Shown: positions 33,451-44,630, counted from the first letter of the stretch. The stretch: 64,000 nt of DNA from Euclidia mi (GCA_944739405.2 OX123186.2:87709034-87773033); one strand, 5' to 3'. Notes: a model not told the origin generated them from the letters alone. A program made the numbers and translations.

Positions 33451-35313
33451 GTAAGCAACGTGCCGTCAACCGTGAGTACACTAAAATATAATTAATTACT
33501 TAAATAATATAGATAATATTAAGTATATTTTAGTTCTGGCCTCATAACACAAGATATATGCTAACATAGGACAAATCTAATTTTCAGGTATTCTGGAAAT
33601 CGGAGCCCCTGTACGACAGAGAAATGTTTCACGATTCGGCCTTCGAGTCCTTCCAAGAGCTGGATCAGTTGTATTGCGATCCCGCAAAGGCAGAAGTAGT
33701 ACAGACCATTGGTGAGTAAAATTTATATGTAACAAAAATCAAATCTTTTCATAGATATATATTGTACTCGTTTCACTTTAAATTCAACAATAATGCCAGA
33801 AATAGAGTATTCAAGATCCGAAGGACTTATTTTAAAATATATTTTTCTTTCAACAGATTCCTTAAGTAAAACTGAAGAAAAGGTACACAATATCGACACA
33901 GCACACATCCCATTCTCACCGCAAGGTTGGGAATTTGGCGTTAACTCTCCTATGCCGCAGACAGATTTCGATCATATTACATCTAATGATACGTTGTCCC
34001 CGACGGACAAGTTTGGTCAATTTACCGACGTTAATATGCTCAGTTTCCTAGATAATAATAAAGACAACAACAAGAATCAGGAGACATTCTTAGATATTAG
34101 TAGTCTGCCGTTCGTTTTGGGAGATTTAGCGTCAGAAAAGGTCACAGATATGAATTCGTGGCAAGCCACGGAACCAGTCGAGTGGCCCAACACTAACAAT
34201 CAATACAATCTTATTTACACCACCAATACATACAACACAACACCTTTCATCAATACTGAAGACTCAATGGATCTAAAGTTTGGGTCTGTCATGCCGGGTG
34301 AAGTTGAGGTCATCGACTTAGTTGGTCCGGAGGTCATCACAAGTAAAGAACAAGACTTTGGGGCGATGCAACATCCAACGCTGCCGAGGCGGAACGCCGG
34401 GCTTTCAGTAGATGTGTCGGCGCGGCTGCCAGCGGGTTTTGGTGAGATCAGCACACCAGCCATCCTCAACGACGTCATTTCATTGGAAAAAGAAAATTGC
34501 ACAGAGATCTTGGTAAGTTTTAAGGACAGAATCGTCTCGAAATGTTAAATCGATTGTAATTATTTTTATTTAACAATTTTCTAACATTGTTTAAATTAAC
34601 TTTTGATCCTTTATTCGCTCGTAGCTAAGGTTTTCTTTCAAAATACTGATTAATTTTCAAGCATAAGAACACAGAATTAAGCAATAATGCTAATTTCACC
34701 ATACTTAATTGTATATTTTATTTTGCTCTAGGAACCGCCCGAACCTTGGCCAGTCCACAATGTACCTGAGACGTTAATTCCTTTGAAGACATCACCGAAA
34801 GTGGACTACGAGCCAATCACGCCAAAAAGCGAATCTCATGTGGAGTCCGACAATGAAGACAGCAAATCTAGCATCCGCAAAAGAAGACGTCAAAGTAGTG
34901 AAGACTCTGATGAAACATACACGCCTTACTCCGAACAAACACCAAGAAAATACAAGAGACGAAAGCCTAGTGTTCCTTATAAGGATCTGGTTCTCGCGCT
35001 ACAAAACCAACCGAAGGCACGAAGAGGACGTCCTCCCAAGAGAAGGGAGAGCACAGTGTCTTCTGTGTGCAGTGTGGACGACACCTCGTCGTCTACTTCC
35101 ACACAGGAATTTAAATATAGGGAATTAAGAGATAAGAATAATGAAGCATCCAAGAGGTCTCGAATGAACAGGAAGCTTAAGGAACAAGAGATGGAACTAT
35201 TAGCCGTAGAGTTAGAAGAGAAAAATAAAAAGTTAAAAGTACAAGCTGATATTTTAGAAGAAATGACGAAGAAGCTGAAAAATGAATTGATGTCAGCTAT
35301 TCTTAAAAAATGA
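33274..35313 (+). CDS. Xrp1: AT-hook bZIP transcription factor, Xrp1-like (four coding exons)
   Basis: Join of 33274-33450, 33588-33711, 33857-34512 and 34732-35313, 512 residues, all junctions at AG/GT and in phase. The N-terminal two-thirds is acidic, Ser/Thr/Asn-rich and likely a transactivation region. Basic patches RKRRR (about 368) and KYKRRK (about 393) could be nuclear signals. An AT-hook RGRPPK sits at 417-422. A C-terminal bZIP covers about 447-506, with basic region NNEASKRSRMNRKLKEQ and a leucine-type zipper to LKNELM. AT-hook plus bZIP in one insect protein is the architecture of Drosophila Xrp1, a stress and cell-competition factor that pairs with the C/EBP-like Irbp18. The family assignment is from architecture, not alignment. 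The start was chosen as the first ATG in the bZIP frame; that frame is open to the exon boundary without another ATG. Confidence 0.65.
33588..33711 (+). CDS. Xrp1: Xrp1-like coding exon 2
   Basis: Acceptor TTTTCAG, donor CATTG|GTGAGT. Encodes VFWKSEPLYDREMFHDSAF and SFQELDQLYCDP, acidic and aromatic. Confidence 0.75.
33857..34512 (+). CDS. Xrp1: Xrp1-like coding exon 3
   Basis: Acceptor TCAACAG, donor ATCTTG|GTAAGT. Encodes about 219 residues, acidic and Asn/Thr-rich, without a named domain (GWEFGVNSPMPQTDF, VEVIDLVGPEVI). Confidence 0.8.
34732..35313 (+). CDS. Xrp1: Xrp1-like terminal coding exon with AT-hook and bZIP
   Basis: Acceptor TTGCTCTAG; 193 residues to TGA. Carries basic patches, the AT-hook and the whole bZIP domain (KYRELRDKNNEASKRSRMNR and the zipper). 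Confidence 0.9.
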   Translation, partial: EPPEPWPVHNVPETLIPLKTSPKVDYEPITPKSESHVESDNEDSKSSIRKRRRQSSEDSDETYTPYSEQTPRKYKRRKPSVPYKDLVLALQNQPKARRGRPPKRRESTVSSVCSVDDTSSSTSTQEFKYRELRDKNNEASKRSRMNRKLKEQEMELLAVELEEKNKKLKVQADILEEMTKKLKNELMSAILKK

Positions 35314-35745
35314 ACGGCTTAACGTGAGATCGTTATGTTCCGAATCTTACGACCTTGAGCTTTTTGCTCATTGTTCAACTAATCTATGGTCATAGACATT
35401 TCTGTGTATAATAACATTTAGTTACTGTCCTGATGTGCGATGTAACAGTATAATGTTATTGTTTGTTTTCTATGATTATAGATGTGAGGCTTTCATGCGA
35501 GGATGCTATTTTGTTTACATTTAAGATGGTGTATTTTATAAATTCTTCAGTTCAATTAGTTTTAATCAATGGTCTTTAAAGTTACAATGCAATGAAAAAT
35601 AATAAAAAAATGAATAATAATTGTAATTAATTAATTATGTGTACGAAAAGTGCATGATTTATTAAAGGTAAAGTTATTTTGCATTAAATTTGTCGTATAC
35701 GTTATTTGCCGTAATTGAAATAAATTGTTGTAATTGAAACTATGT
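35314..35745 (+). other. 3' UTR of the Xrp1-like gene
   Basis: Two AATAAA signals, 35601-35606 and 35719-35724, lie downstream of the stop; the second gives a transcript end near 35745. Confidence 0.55.
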
Positions 35746-36890
35746 TTTTTCTTTGACCCAAATAAGTTATAATATATCAATATCCCGAATATCTATATTC
35801 TGGGGCAAATAAAAATGCAGAGATAGATTGCAGCAACCAACATTATTGAAAAATAATAATTTTAGGCTGTAAAAGAACGAGGTTTTTATAGCCTTTGTCC
35901 AAATTCAGGTTTTATAGCTTTAGTCCAAATTTGTCCAAATTTAATTATAAGTATAAATAATATCCTACAAAGAGGCTGTGTTTGATCCAACACAAGACAC
36001 TGAGATCCACAGATAATAATCGTTCTGAGAGAAAACACCCAATGTTCTTGCAGAGCATGGTTTATTCCTATTGCGAGAGCAATGCACTATTGCATATGTA
36101 CAGATGAAACAGATAGTTAATAATCTACATAAAATATATAGGCCAGGCACCTCTTGATTGAGTAACATTACGTCATAATTATGAATGAATACCCTCGTAG
36201 GAGTTGTAGGTAAGTTACCACATTAAAATCTTTACCAAACATCCATATATTATGCAATTATGCATTTATTGAGATGACAATGTTTCAAAATTATAACTGT
36301 TCTTGCGTCGTGTATCCTGATCGTAAGCAATGCCATTTCACCAAGTCATGGTTAAGAGCGTTTAATCCGTCGGAGGCGATTTTGCGGGTTTTTATTGTTC
36401 TATTACGTTACGGATAAATGACAATTAATGAAAAAGATATAGAAAATATGAAAGTTCAGTTCTTTATCAAGAGAGTGCTGGAGAAAAATATATGGGTTAC
36501 TATAGTAAATAGTTTAAAACGGATGAATTTAAAAAAGTCATTTACGTAATTTCTGTAGTTTAGGCCAGCATTAATGGTCGCTAGTGCTATGAAAACTTAT
36601 CGTTCTATAATTCTGTAAATGTAAACTGTACGAGCAAAAGCTATACAAGCGAGTCCCTAAAAAAGAAATTGTACTTTCATTCATAATTTTCAAGAAAATC
36701 GGAGAACAAAACAGTGCATTTTGCTTAATTTTAGCCCGCAAATTTGCATTTATATCTAAAAAACTACTGTGATTATCAAAAAGATATATACATATTTACA
36801 AACCTTAACATTAATTTTAAGTCATATAAAAAAATTGGAGTCTAAACTTTTCGTTTGTAATTAATATGATTTTTTAAAAAAGACCTATAA
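35746..36890. other. No gene recognised
   Basis: AT-rich intergenic sequence. Confidence 0.35.
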
Positions 36891-36894
36891 AACT

Positions 36895-37010
36895 CGAAGC
36901 GCGATGCTACGTCCGCCATTCAGCGCTGAGCGCTCTCAGAGGACGGACCTGTCGCTCGCGTCCGCGTCCGCCATTTTACGTAAATATTGCATTCCAAAAC
37001 GTTTATAGCG
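36895..37010. other. Short GC-rich island with repeated CCGCCATT
   Basis: GC-rich patch in AT-rich flanks with two CCGCCATT motifs (YY1/Pho-like core) and the near-palindrome CAGCGCTGAGCGCTCTCAG. It could be a regulatory element or an old repeat; no adjacent exon was found. Confidence 0.3.
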
Positions 37011-37800
37011 CGGCTAAAGCTTCTTGATCCTTATTTTTTTCTCAACGTATTTTTTTTTATAAATATGAAAAGTTGATGTACTTAACTTTATTTATGTATT
37101 ACGTATTAAACTAGTGTGTTAGTCGAGACATCTGGAGTCTAGTGGTTACTGGTTAGTATAGTAGCGCGGTCAACTAGGGGCTGGGCGAGACTGACAGAAA
37201 CGGACCGTTAGAACCTTGCTGCAAAAATCAAGTGGCAATATACAGTATAAACAGGTACAGTAGTTAGACGCATTTGATCTTTGATGGGTGACCATGGGAT
37301 TGGCTTGCAAAGCCTTTATCGCAGGTTTATTTTCGTACAAACTACATAAGTTAAGGTAAAGTAATTGACATCAAGGTCATAGTATGGATGGGTGACCGAC
37401 CGATGAATTTACAGAGCCCATGTATGAGGTTCTTAATGGGAGCAAAATTATGGTTATTTTTAAGCTAGGACGCGCCGTCGTTAGCATGATACCAATGTAA
37501 TAGGTATTTACCTAAAACGTACTATGCAATGCAATTAAAAGCACACTTGAATCGAATATTATCTTACAAACCGCCGCAGCTCAGCTGATCCCCACGAGCT
37601 CGCATTGCAGGTACTGTAATAACTTTTATTTTCGAACCTACAACTTATAAATTATTATAACTTATAAATTCAAGACAAAGACAAATATCACCTCAGTCTG
37701 CCGTGAACACGAATCCTGTAAAGAATTCGAAACGTCGCGTCGGCTAGTAATAAAAATGTAGTTTCTAGATCTTTCGGTTTAAATGTAATAACAAATAACT
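37011..37800. other. Unclassified repeat-like sequence, no gene
   Basis: Holds two GATGGGTGACC motifs (about 37282 and 37387) of the kind seen in lepidopteran dispersed repeats. Confidence 0.3.
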
Positions 37801-37805
37801 AGTGA

Positions 37806-37886
37806 AACCAATATAACGCGATAAAATCCGTAAACTGTAGTTTAATTTCAATGTGTAACATTCGCGTAAACCCAAGAAAATATTAA
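37806..37886 (+). repeat. Dispersed repeat, copy 1
   Basis: About 80 bp (CGCGATAAAATCCGTAAAC, then TAGTTTAATTTCAATGT) repeated in direct orientation at 41373-41452 with a few differences. Family unknown. Confidence 0.7.
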
Positions 37887-38729
37887 ACATTCAGAGCTTC
37901 ACAACCATTTTTCGAACAGTGGCGTTTTAGATTTTATGCTTTTGAACAGTCTTTTTTTTCAATGCCTAATTATGCCACTATGTTTTTAAATTTATATTGT
38001 TAAATTTTACTGAAATAAAAATATTTGATTTTGTGTTTTAGTGGTCGAATGTTCATAAATTGGCCGATTTTTTTGTTGTTTTACACGTAATAATTTGTAA
38101 ATTAATGAAAAATAGAGTACCATGTATGTTAATTATAGAGTAGGTACATACAATACATGTTACTTTATTATTGACACGATTTTTTAAAAATCACTACGCA
38201 ATAAATAATATTGCTCAAAGTAGCATATCTATTCTAAAATATTAAATTATTGACCAACAATGAATAATATAACAGATAACTAGCTAATACATTGCATAAA
38301 CATTTCTAGGCATAGAGATTTTACGTTGTCTGTGAATGAAGAATGTGTCGTCAGAATGAACTTAAACAAAAACCATTAAACGTTACGGTAGTCTGAAAAC
38401 GCAATTTCTTTTTTAGGTATAAATAATTTTCTGCCATCTGATATTCTGCACGCGCTTTTTCGAGATGCCGGCAGCGAGAAGAGCGTTGCAATCCTATAAA
38501 CTTGTATTTAGCTTAACACCAACCCTTTCCTGATAACTAAAAAATTAATTGTATCCTCTGATAAAAAGATGTTAAGCCCAAGAATGTATCATTTCAATGA
38601 ACTAACGCCAAATGTTGACACTCTAGGCGTCAGTACCTCAAAACATTAAAAGATCCGTTTGACAGCGCATAATATCGATAAAAACCCGATCCATTGACAT
38701 ATTAGTTTCCAATGACACGTATCTATGTA
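37887..38729. other. No gene recognised
   Basis: AT-rich. Confidence 0.3.
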
Positions 38730-38941
38730 TAGGTCGGTTCACGAAAGTTGACCAGAAATGGCGGCCGTCACGCATATGTACATTCGTGCACCAACAGCGT
38801 GGCTCCATTCTTGACGCATTTAGGGAATCCGTCAAGAACGGAGCCACACCATTGGCATTCCACCCGCGCCTCACCCCGCACCTCCACGGAGACCTAAAAA
38901 ATGATTTCTGCGCAGTGGTCATCTTTCGTGAACCCGACCTA
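38730..38941 (+). mobile_element. MITE with TA duplication, copy 1
   Basis: 212 bp. The terminal inverted repeats TAGGTCGGTTCACGAAAGTT and its complement (one extra C at the right) are flanked by TA on each side, a Tc1/mariner-like signature. Near the centre is a 48-bp imperfect palindrome (GTGGCTCC…GGAGCCAC, about 38809-38856). It is about 95% identical, in reverse orientation, to 55885-56095. Confidence 0.88.
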
Positions 38942-39655
38942 TACCGTTGCGCTCATTGATTTGAAATTATTTGTTTTTGACAGAACTATCGCTAAGTCAC
39001 TTAGTAAAAATTCTTTGTTTACAAAATGTCTATGTTCTCGTGACACGGACTCTAGATAATTATGACATTTAAATTAGAAGAATACCAATTCTGAGTCAAT
39101 TTAAAATCTAATCTCATTTCGTCCAAAATATAATTTCAATGTCATATAAAATACGAGAATTGGCCTTATCTATGTAAAATTTTATAAAAAGAGGGATTTA
39201 TATCATTCCACACTGTGTGAAATAATTTTAGGTGAATATGTATTGTATAATTACAATATTTTGTAAATACAAATCAACATATTGTTTATTTTTTTCTTTC
39301 TTTTAATTAATTAAGTATTTTCTTTTACCCGACTCTTTTGGTTTTGTATTTAGTGTCATTCGTGGGTTTTCATGCATTAATAACAAAATAGATGTATATT
39401 TCAAAATGTAACAATGATGTAGATGACAATTATAAATTATTTCTATCATATAATAAAACTGCGCCAAATTATTATAAATAGTCGTTGTTATCCTGAGGAA
39501 CATCATCCTACTAAACAAATATGTAATATCTATCGTTATTTGATACCTTTAAATGCATGTGCATTGAAAATAATTAATTTGAATACTTTCATATCATAAT
39601 CGACGTATTTCATAAATGAATACTGTTCATGTATGGCAAGAAGGATCAAGATTAT
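38942..39655. other. No gene recognised
   Basis: AT-rich. Confidence 0.3.
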
Positions 39656-39679
39656 TATTCCACGCGACACCGTCATAGT

Positions 39680-39760
39680 GCGCCGGGTGTCGCATGCGCG
39701 GTGTGCGGGCGACCGCGGTACTATAAAAACCTAAACTCGAGCCGCCGCTCGAGGCGTATA
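39680..39760 (+). promoter_or_regulatory. Promoter-like block with NRF1-type site and TATA box
   Basis: A GC-rich patch contains GCATGCGC (39692-39699, the NRF1/EWG palindrome). It is followed by TATAAAAA (39722-39729) and, about 30 bp further on, a start-site-like region. The hairpin CTCGAGCCGCCGCTCGAG follows. No coding exon is attached on the plus strand, so any transcript would be non-coding or start a distant gene. Confidence 0.35.
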
Positions 39761-39764
39761 CGCT

Positions 39765-40720
39765 CTTAAGTAAATGAGGTAGGTAGGTACATAACACCAT
39801 TAAGACCTGAGTATGGTTTCATTCAACTACGTAGGTACCTACCTAATGAATCAAAAATAAATTCAGAGCAAAGTCCGACTTATACATTCCGTCAGTAACC
39901 TAAATTCGTCAAGGTTAAGGACCACATCTTTGGATCAATGTACATTTAATATTATAGCGACAAATCAAGCTATATAGTAGTACGATTCTAACACTTATTG
40001 CCTACGCAATAAGAGCGGTACAAAGGTCAAAATGGCTAGCTTGACGTGTAGCCTATGTGTGTACCTATTCCTATCGTATCGTCTGTCCCGGTTTTTATTT
40101 AGTTTTATTCCTCTTCCTGATGTTGAGCCACTACAGACGACTTTAGTTGTCCCTCATTGTGTTAACATTATACTTCAACCTAAGACATTACACCTAAACA
40201 AGATGAGCACTGTTTTATAAGATAAGTTAGATAAGTAGAGGATGCCTGCAGCTACACACGCACATATTTGCCCCATCCCGTGGGAATTTCGGGCAATCCT
40301 TTCTTCATGCACCCCTACGTTCCCTACGGAACATACATGCCACACTTCAGCTTCTTGTGCCTAATAGTTTTGGCTATAGCTTGTTCTGTCAGACAGTCAG
40401 TCAGTCAGTAACGCAAGAATTTTACATAAGTATACAGATTAATAAACATGGTATTTTTGTTAGGTTTTTGCGTTCTTTTACCCATAAGGCCAGTTTCACT
40501 GCTGTATGATAAGCTCCTGTTTAACTCATTTGTGTGCTCAAATTCGTACAGTTTTGAGTTTATTTGGAAAATATGGCCTATCCTGAGGTGGAAACTAGTC
40601 CTTAGTTAGAAGTTAGAAACAGGACAGCGAAACAAAATTGAATTTTAACTACATTTACGGCTTTTTTAGCGATATAGTGGTTTTACCGACATAATATTTA
40701 AATAGCTTTTGAGACCACAG
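39765..40720. other. No gene recognised
   Basis: AT-rich with TAGGTA tracts. Confidence 0.3.
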
Positions 40721-40722
40721 TT

Positions 40723-40975
40723 CCTCATCATCAGCCTTTAACAGTCCATTGCTGGACTAGGCCTCTCCTTTGAAAGCAGGAATTGGCCTACTGTACCACG
40801 CTGGCCAAACGGGTTGGTATAGGGTTTGTATCAAGTTTTCCTTTTCTTACAGTGTTGTTCTCTGCATAATATGTTCCCTCTGCCGGCTCTTACGACACCC
40901 ATGGGATGATATGGGATGGTGACATTCCGTATTCTTAATCCGTCACCACACGGCCAACACAAGTCACAATTCCTG
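40723..40975 (-). repeat. Dispersed repeat with an RTE-like 3' end
   Basis: Minus strand ends AGGCCTAGTCCAGCAATGGA then CTGTTAAAGGCTGATGATG, as in RTE LINEs and their SINEs. The body contains TGGGTGTCGTAAGAGC. A degraded LINE 3' region or a related SINE. Confidence 0.5.
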
Positions 40976-40993
40976 GTACAGTAATAGTATAAT

Positions 40994-41270
40994 AATCATC
41001 ATCATCAGCCCTTTATACTGTCCCACTGCTGGGCACGGGCCTCTTCTCACTATGAGAAGGGTAAGGCCATAGTCCACCACGCTAGCCAAGTGCGGGTTGG
41101 CAGACTTCACATGTTTTTCGAGAACATTATGGAGAACTCTCAAACATGCAGGTTTCCTCACGATGTTATTTGATACGCACTTAACTCGGAGAAGTCATTG
41201 GTGCGTGCCGTGGATTCGAACCCAAGACATTCAGCAGTCTGTCGGTCTCTCCACTCAGCTATCGCTGCCT
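40994..41270 (-). mobile_element. SINE family A copy
   Basis: Close to the copy at 20268-20575 but on the other strand. tRNA-like head (TAGCTGAGTGGAGAGACCG, GGGTTCGAATCCACGG), body, and the tail CCCAGCAGTGGGACAGTATA plus GATGATGAT. Confidence 0.93.
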
Positions 41271-41372
41271 TTTTTATTAATTTAATATAATAATAATATA
41301 ACATAACTTTATTGTTTCTCTACAGTAATAATGTAGTTGCTACATCGAACGGTTTGAATGTAATCTCAGTAA

Positions 41373-41452
41373 AACCAATACATCGCGATAAAATCCGTAA
41401 ACTCTAGTTTAATTTCAATGTTTAACATTTGCGTAAACTCAGGAAAATAGGT
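41373..41452 (+). repeat. Dispersed repeat, copy 2
   Basis: Direct repeat of 37806-37886. Confidence 0.7.
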
Positions 41453-41454
41453 AA

Positions 41455-42590
41455 GCTAGGACTCTACATCCAAGAATTTAAAGACAAAATCTGCGTCAAA
41501 CATGTGGCGTAACTAGCGGTTAAAGATCATAAAGAAAGGGAAGGGCCAGATTGAGGTAAGATAAATTTATTGATGTACCAATGTACATTTTTTTTTCGAA
41601 AGATGAGGAATGTTTATTGGCGCTGGAGTGTAGTTAGTTACTTAGTGATTGTTTTTGAATTTCGGTCTTGTTCGTAATGAAAGATGAGCAAGCGAGCGAT
41701 GCACATTTTTATTTTATTATGCTAAGTGGTAAAAGTACCTGTCCTGAAACCTCTTTCGAGGCAGGCTACGTCGACAATGCAAAAAATCTATTAAACATAC
41801 TATTATAGTGTGTATAAGTAAAATAAATTTCGGAATCTATAGTTTGTAGCTGTTTGCGAAAACCTATCTCCATCTCTGTTGTTTGTACTTACAGCCGATG
41901 GTTTTTGCGAAAAAATGAATTGTTATCTACGACAGTGGTTCCCAAAGTTGTATGTTCTCCGACCCATCAAACAAAAATTCTAATCTTGAGACCCATAGTT
42001 TAGCTGTTATTTAAAAAAAAGGGCGCATATATGGGAGGATAAAGGCGTGATGGGGAGAAGAAATTCGCTCAGCCTTACATTTTAACACCCACTCAATACT
42101 CGCTCGCGACCCATAGTTTGGGAAATGGTGATACCTATACGAGTTTTCGAAACTCAATAACGGCTTGTTCCATTTGAAAGACAAACGAAAGACGTCTTGT
42201 GTTGGATAGGTAGGTAGTCATTGACTACCTACCTATCCAACACAATAAATCTAGATTTGAAAATTTATAAATTGACTACTAGTCAATGTATCGAGAAAGG
42301 CTATGAGCCATAATTTGGGTGCCAAGCAGCACTATTAACCACAGGCACAACAAGTATTATTTTATAGCTCCTTAGGCTAGCAGATGTAAGACGTTGGAGG
42401 GAACCTACTTTTGAGGGAAATACATACGTACACGCCTATACGGTATTATCAATGACAGTCGTGGAGTGCATGTACAATCAAACAAGTCGGCGGTGGACCA
42501 GTTTGAAAAAAAATCCCTTGGCTCGCTCATAGAGTCGAGCCACACTAGAAACTGGTTTTGTATACGAGTGTCAATGTGTGTGTAAAGGCC
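41455..42590. other. No gene recognised
   Basis: AT-rich. A perfect inverted repeat around GTAGGTAGTCATTGACTACC (about 42210-42240) is the only visible structure. Confidence 0.3.
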
Positions 42591-42593
42591 TTG

Positions 42594-42715
42594 CCACACG
42601 GCACAATTTTACGTCCAACTTGACTAAAGTGATTTGATTGTGTCGTGTAGACGGGCAAAGCCAATTCGATTGAAAATTTGATCAGTGGTAAAATTGTGCT
42701 TTGTGGCAAGGCCTT
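42594..42715. mobile_element. Small MITE with AAGGCCTTGCCACA ends
   Basis: About 122 bp. The left end AGGCCTTGCCACACGGCACA and the right end, its near complement, share the inner AATTTTAC. It is flanked by TAA on each side, a 3-bp duplication as in Harbinger-type elements. Confidence 0.7.
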
Positions 42716-42837
42716 AAAGTAGCACTGGAAGCGACGATGTCTTGCTGAGCGATTCTCGCCCTTATGGTGGTCTAGCGGGAAGTTGTTCGACTGGCTACCT
42801 ACTTTAAAACCAGATGCTATGTAATTTTTTTTACACA

Positions 42838-43080
42838 GACTCACGCCTGTATCCCCAAAGGGGTAGGCAGAGGTGTAATATTACACCCACACTTCGCCAT
42901 GAATTTTTAGGTCCCACGTAATAGGGGGCGAGCCTATTGTCGTTACCGGGCACATTACCAGACTCCGTGCTGCTACTGAGAATTCGGAAAAACCAGTAAC
43001 ACTTTTGCCCGACCCGGGAATCGAACCCGGGACCTCCGACCAGCAGTCGCATTCGCTATCCAATGGACCAAGGAGGCAGT
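42838..43080 (-). mobile_element. SINE family B, full-length copy
   Basis: tRNA-like head with a perfect B box (GGGTTCGATTCCCGGGTC), the family body and the tail GCCTACCCCTTTGGGGATAC plus AGGCGTGAG. It is flanked by the direct repeat ATGCTAT (42812-42818 and 43082-43088). Frames across it are not genes. Confidence 0.93.
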
Positions 43081-43089
43081 CATGCTATC

Positions 43090-43565
43090 TGATGACCTAT
43101 TAAATATCGATAAGACTCATCACATATACCTACTTACTATGAATATCGGCAAAGGGCGAAATATCACAAAGAAGCTTTGATATTGAAAGAGAATCTCTAT
43201 AACAATCGAAATCACAGAGTAGGTAGATATTTCGCGACATGGTCAATGGCGAAATTGAGAATCCCAAGTTACCATAAATCTTCATAACTTGTTGCTAAGA
43301 ATTCTCTCGATGACGTTAGCTTTCTACGAACAAAAACCGCATCCTAATCGTAACATTAATATAAGAGTAATGACGCCACGGACTGGCTCACAGATAAATT
43401 GACATGACACGACTGGTGTTAAAAAGGAGATATTGACACTAGTCACAATTAATAGGGCCTTGAGGCAAAGGCCTACTTTACTTTGGCTCAAATAAGTTTT
43501 CGAAACATATTTGTTAACAAGTCGTGCAGGTAATTAAAATTTACCACATATAAGCGCGAAGTCTA
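43090..43565. other. No gene recognised
   Basis: AT-rich. Confidence 0.3.
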
Positions 43566-43567
43566 AT

Positions 43568-44630
43568 AAAGGCCTTGTCAAACTGAACGCGTTCTTAGCG
43601 CACGTCAAGGCGCTAACTTGGCGCCGCGCTATATCGCCGAACTGTGAACTATGACGTCGACAAACATAGCCCCGGCGCGCGGCGCGGCGGCGCTAGCAGT
43701 ACGCAACGCTCTGACAACGCGGCGCTAGAACGCTTTGACGTCAGGTGTTATATTTTTTTACAAAATTGGTTTTGGCGTCGAACTTTGAAGTTAGCTTCAT
43801 GACTGAAAACTTAATACAAATGATCTGGTAACATATTTCTGGGATGAGCAGCTCATGTACTTAATTCTTCGAATCAATCTAGGAACATACGAATGTATGT
43901 AAAAATTACTTCTCCTAATTCCTGCCAATTTTTATTGCTGTATTTTCTCTGTGATCATGATAAGGCGTATAAAAGTTATAATTATTTCATACAAAATTTC
44001 AATAGCGCTCAAACTTTCCAAACACTGCTACCAATCTGCACTGCACTACGCTCTGATGAATGGTACGTCGTCGATTCCAGTGTGACACCAAATGAGCGCT
44101 ACGTTAAAACGTGTCGTTGTAACGCTTTTAAAACGCGACGCTAAATACGCGTACTGCTTGGCAAGGTCTTTACAAGGCTGTGCGCCGGCCCAATGTTTGA
44201 CAGGATAGTACCGTCGCCGAACAATATAATGCGGCGGCTGCGGCGCTATAGCACGACGCGACGTCAGGATAGCGCCCTGATGCGCGCGTAGAACAACCGA
44301 AGAACGCTCTTTGTTTGACAAGGCCTGGTCAAAGTTAAGTTGGACGCTAGAACCAATTTAGTAAAAAAATACAACGCCAGACGTCAAAGCGTTCTAACGC
44401 CGCGTCAGAGCGTTGCGTTCTTCTAGCGCCGAGGCTCTGTTTGACACCTAGGTAATAGGTTGGACAGGATAGTACCGTTACAGTACATACATTACAATTC
44501 GACGCTTTAGCGTGGCGTCAGGACTCAGGCTAGCGCCTTTGATTATAAACTAACTTGTATAATCTATACCTAATCAAAGGTGGGCGCTTTGCCGCGCGCT
44601 ATGAACGCGTTATGTATGACAAGGCTTTAA
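43568..44630. mobile_element. Nested or tandem cluster of GC-rich inverted-repeat elements
   Basis: Begins AAAGGCCTTGTCAAACTGAA and ends with the near complement (ATGACAAGGCTTTAAAT). Related ends occur inside at about 44160 and 44315. A long inverted repeat joins about 43697-43790 to 44340-44425 (GACGTCAAAGCGTTCTA… on one side, its complement on the other). The simplest reading is two or three MITEs of one family inserted into or next to each other. CpG-rich, no coding. Confidence 0.65.

Larger units (their letters stand above)
33195..33857 (+). other. Overlapping upstream ORF of the Xrp1-like gene (spliced)
   Basis: ATG at 33195 in good context (AAAATGG) starts a frame that stays open through the rest of the exon, across the 33450|33588 junction and all of the next exon. 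It meets TGA made of TG from that exon and A at 33857. That gives 126 codons, out of frame with the bZIP protein and overlapping its start at 33274. The predicted peptide is basic and low-complexity, with no domain. An inhibitory uORF is the simplest reading. Confidence 0.55.

Noticed and set aside
33195..33491. 98-codon frame taken as the N-terminus of the bZIP protein
   Set aside because: With either donor it joins the next exon in the wrong phase and stops at the 33711|33857 junction; I treat it as a uORF.
37270..37430. 5S rRNA-like motif GATGGGTGACC, twice
   Set aside because: Only about a dozen bases match, without the internal promoter boxes or a 120-base length; the motif occurs in lepidopteran repeats.
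38638..38922. 94-codon ORF, with a similar one at 55903-56106
   Set aside because: Both are frames through the two copies of one MITE; similarity between them is DNA repeat, not a gene family.
42831..43063. Two minus-strand ORFs of 60 and 73 codons
   Set aside because: Both are inside a SINE family B copy.
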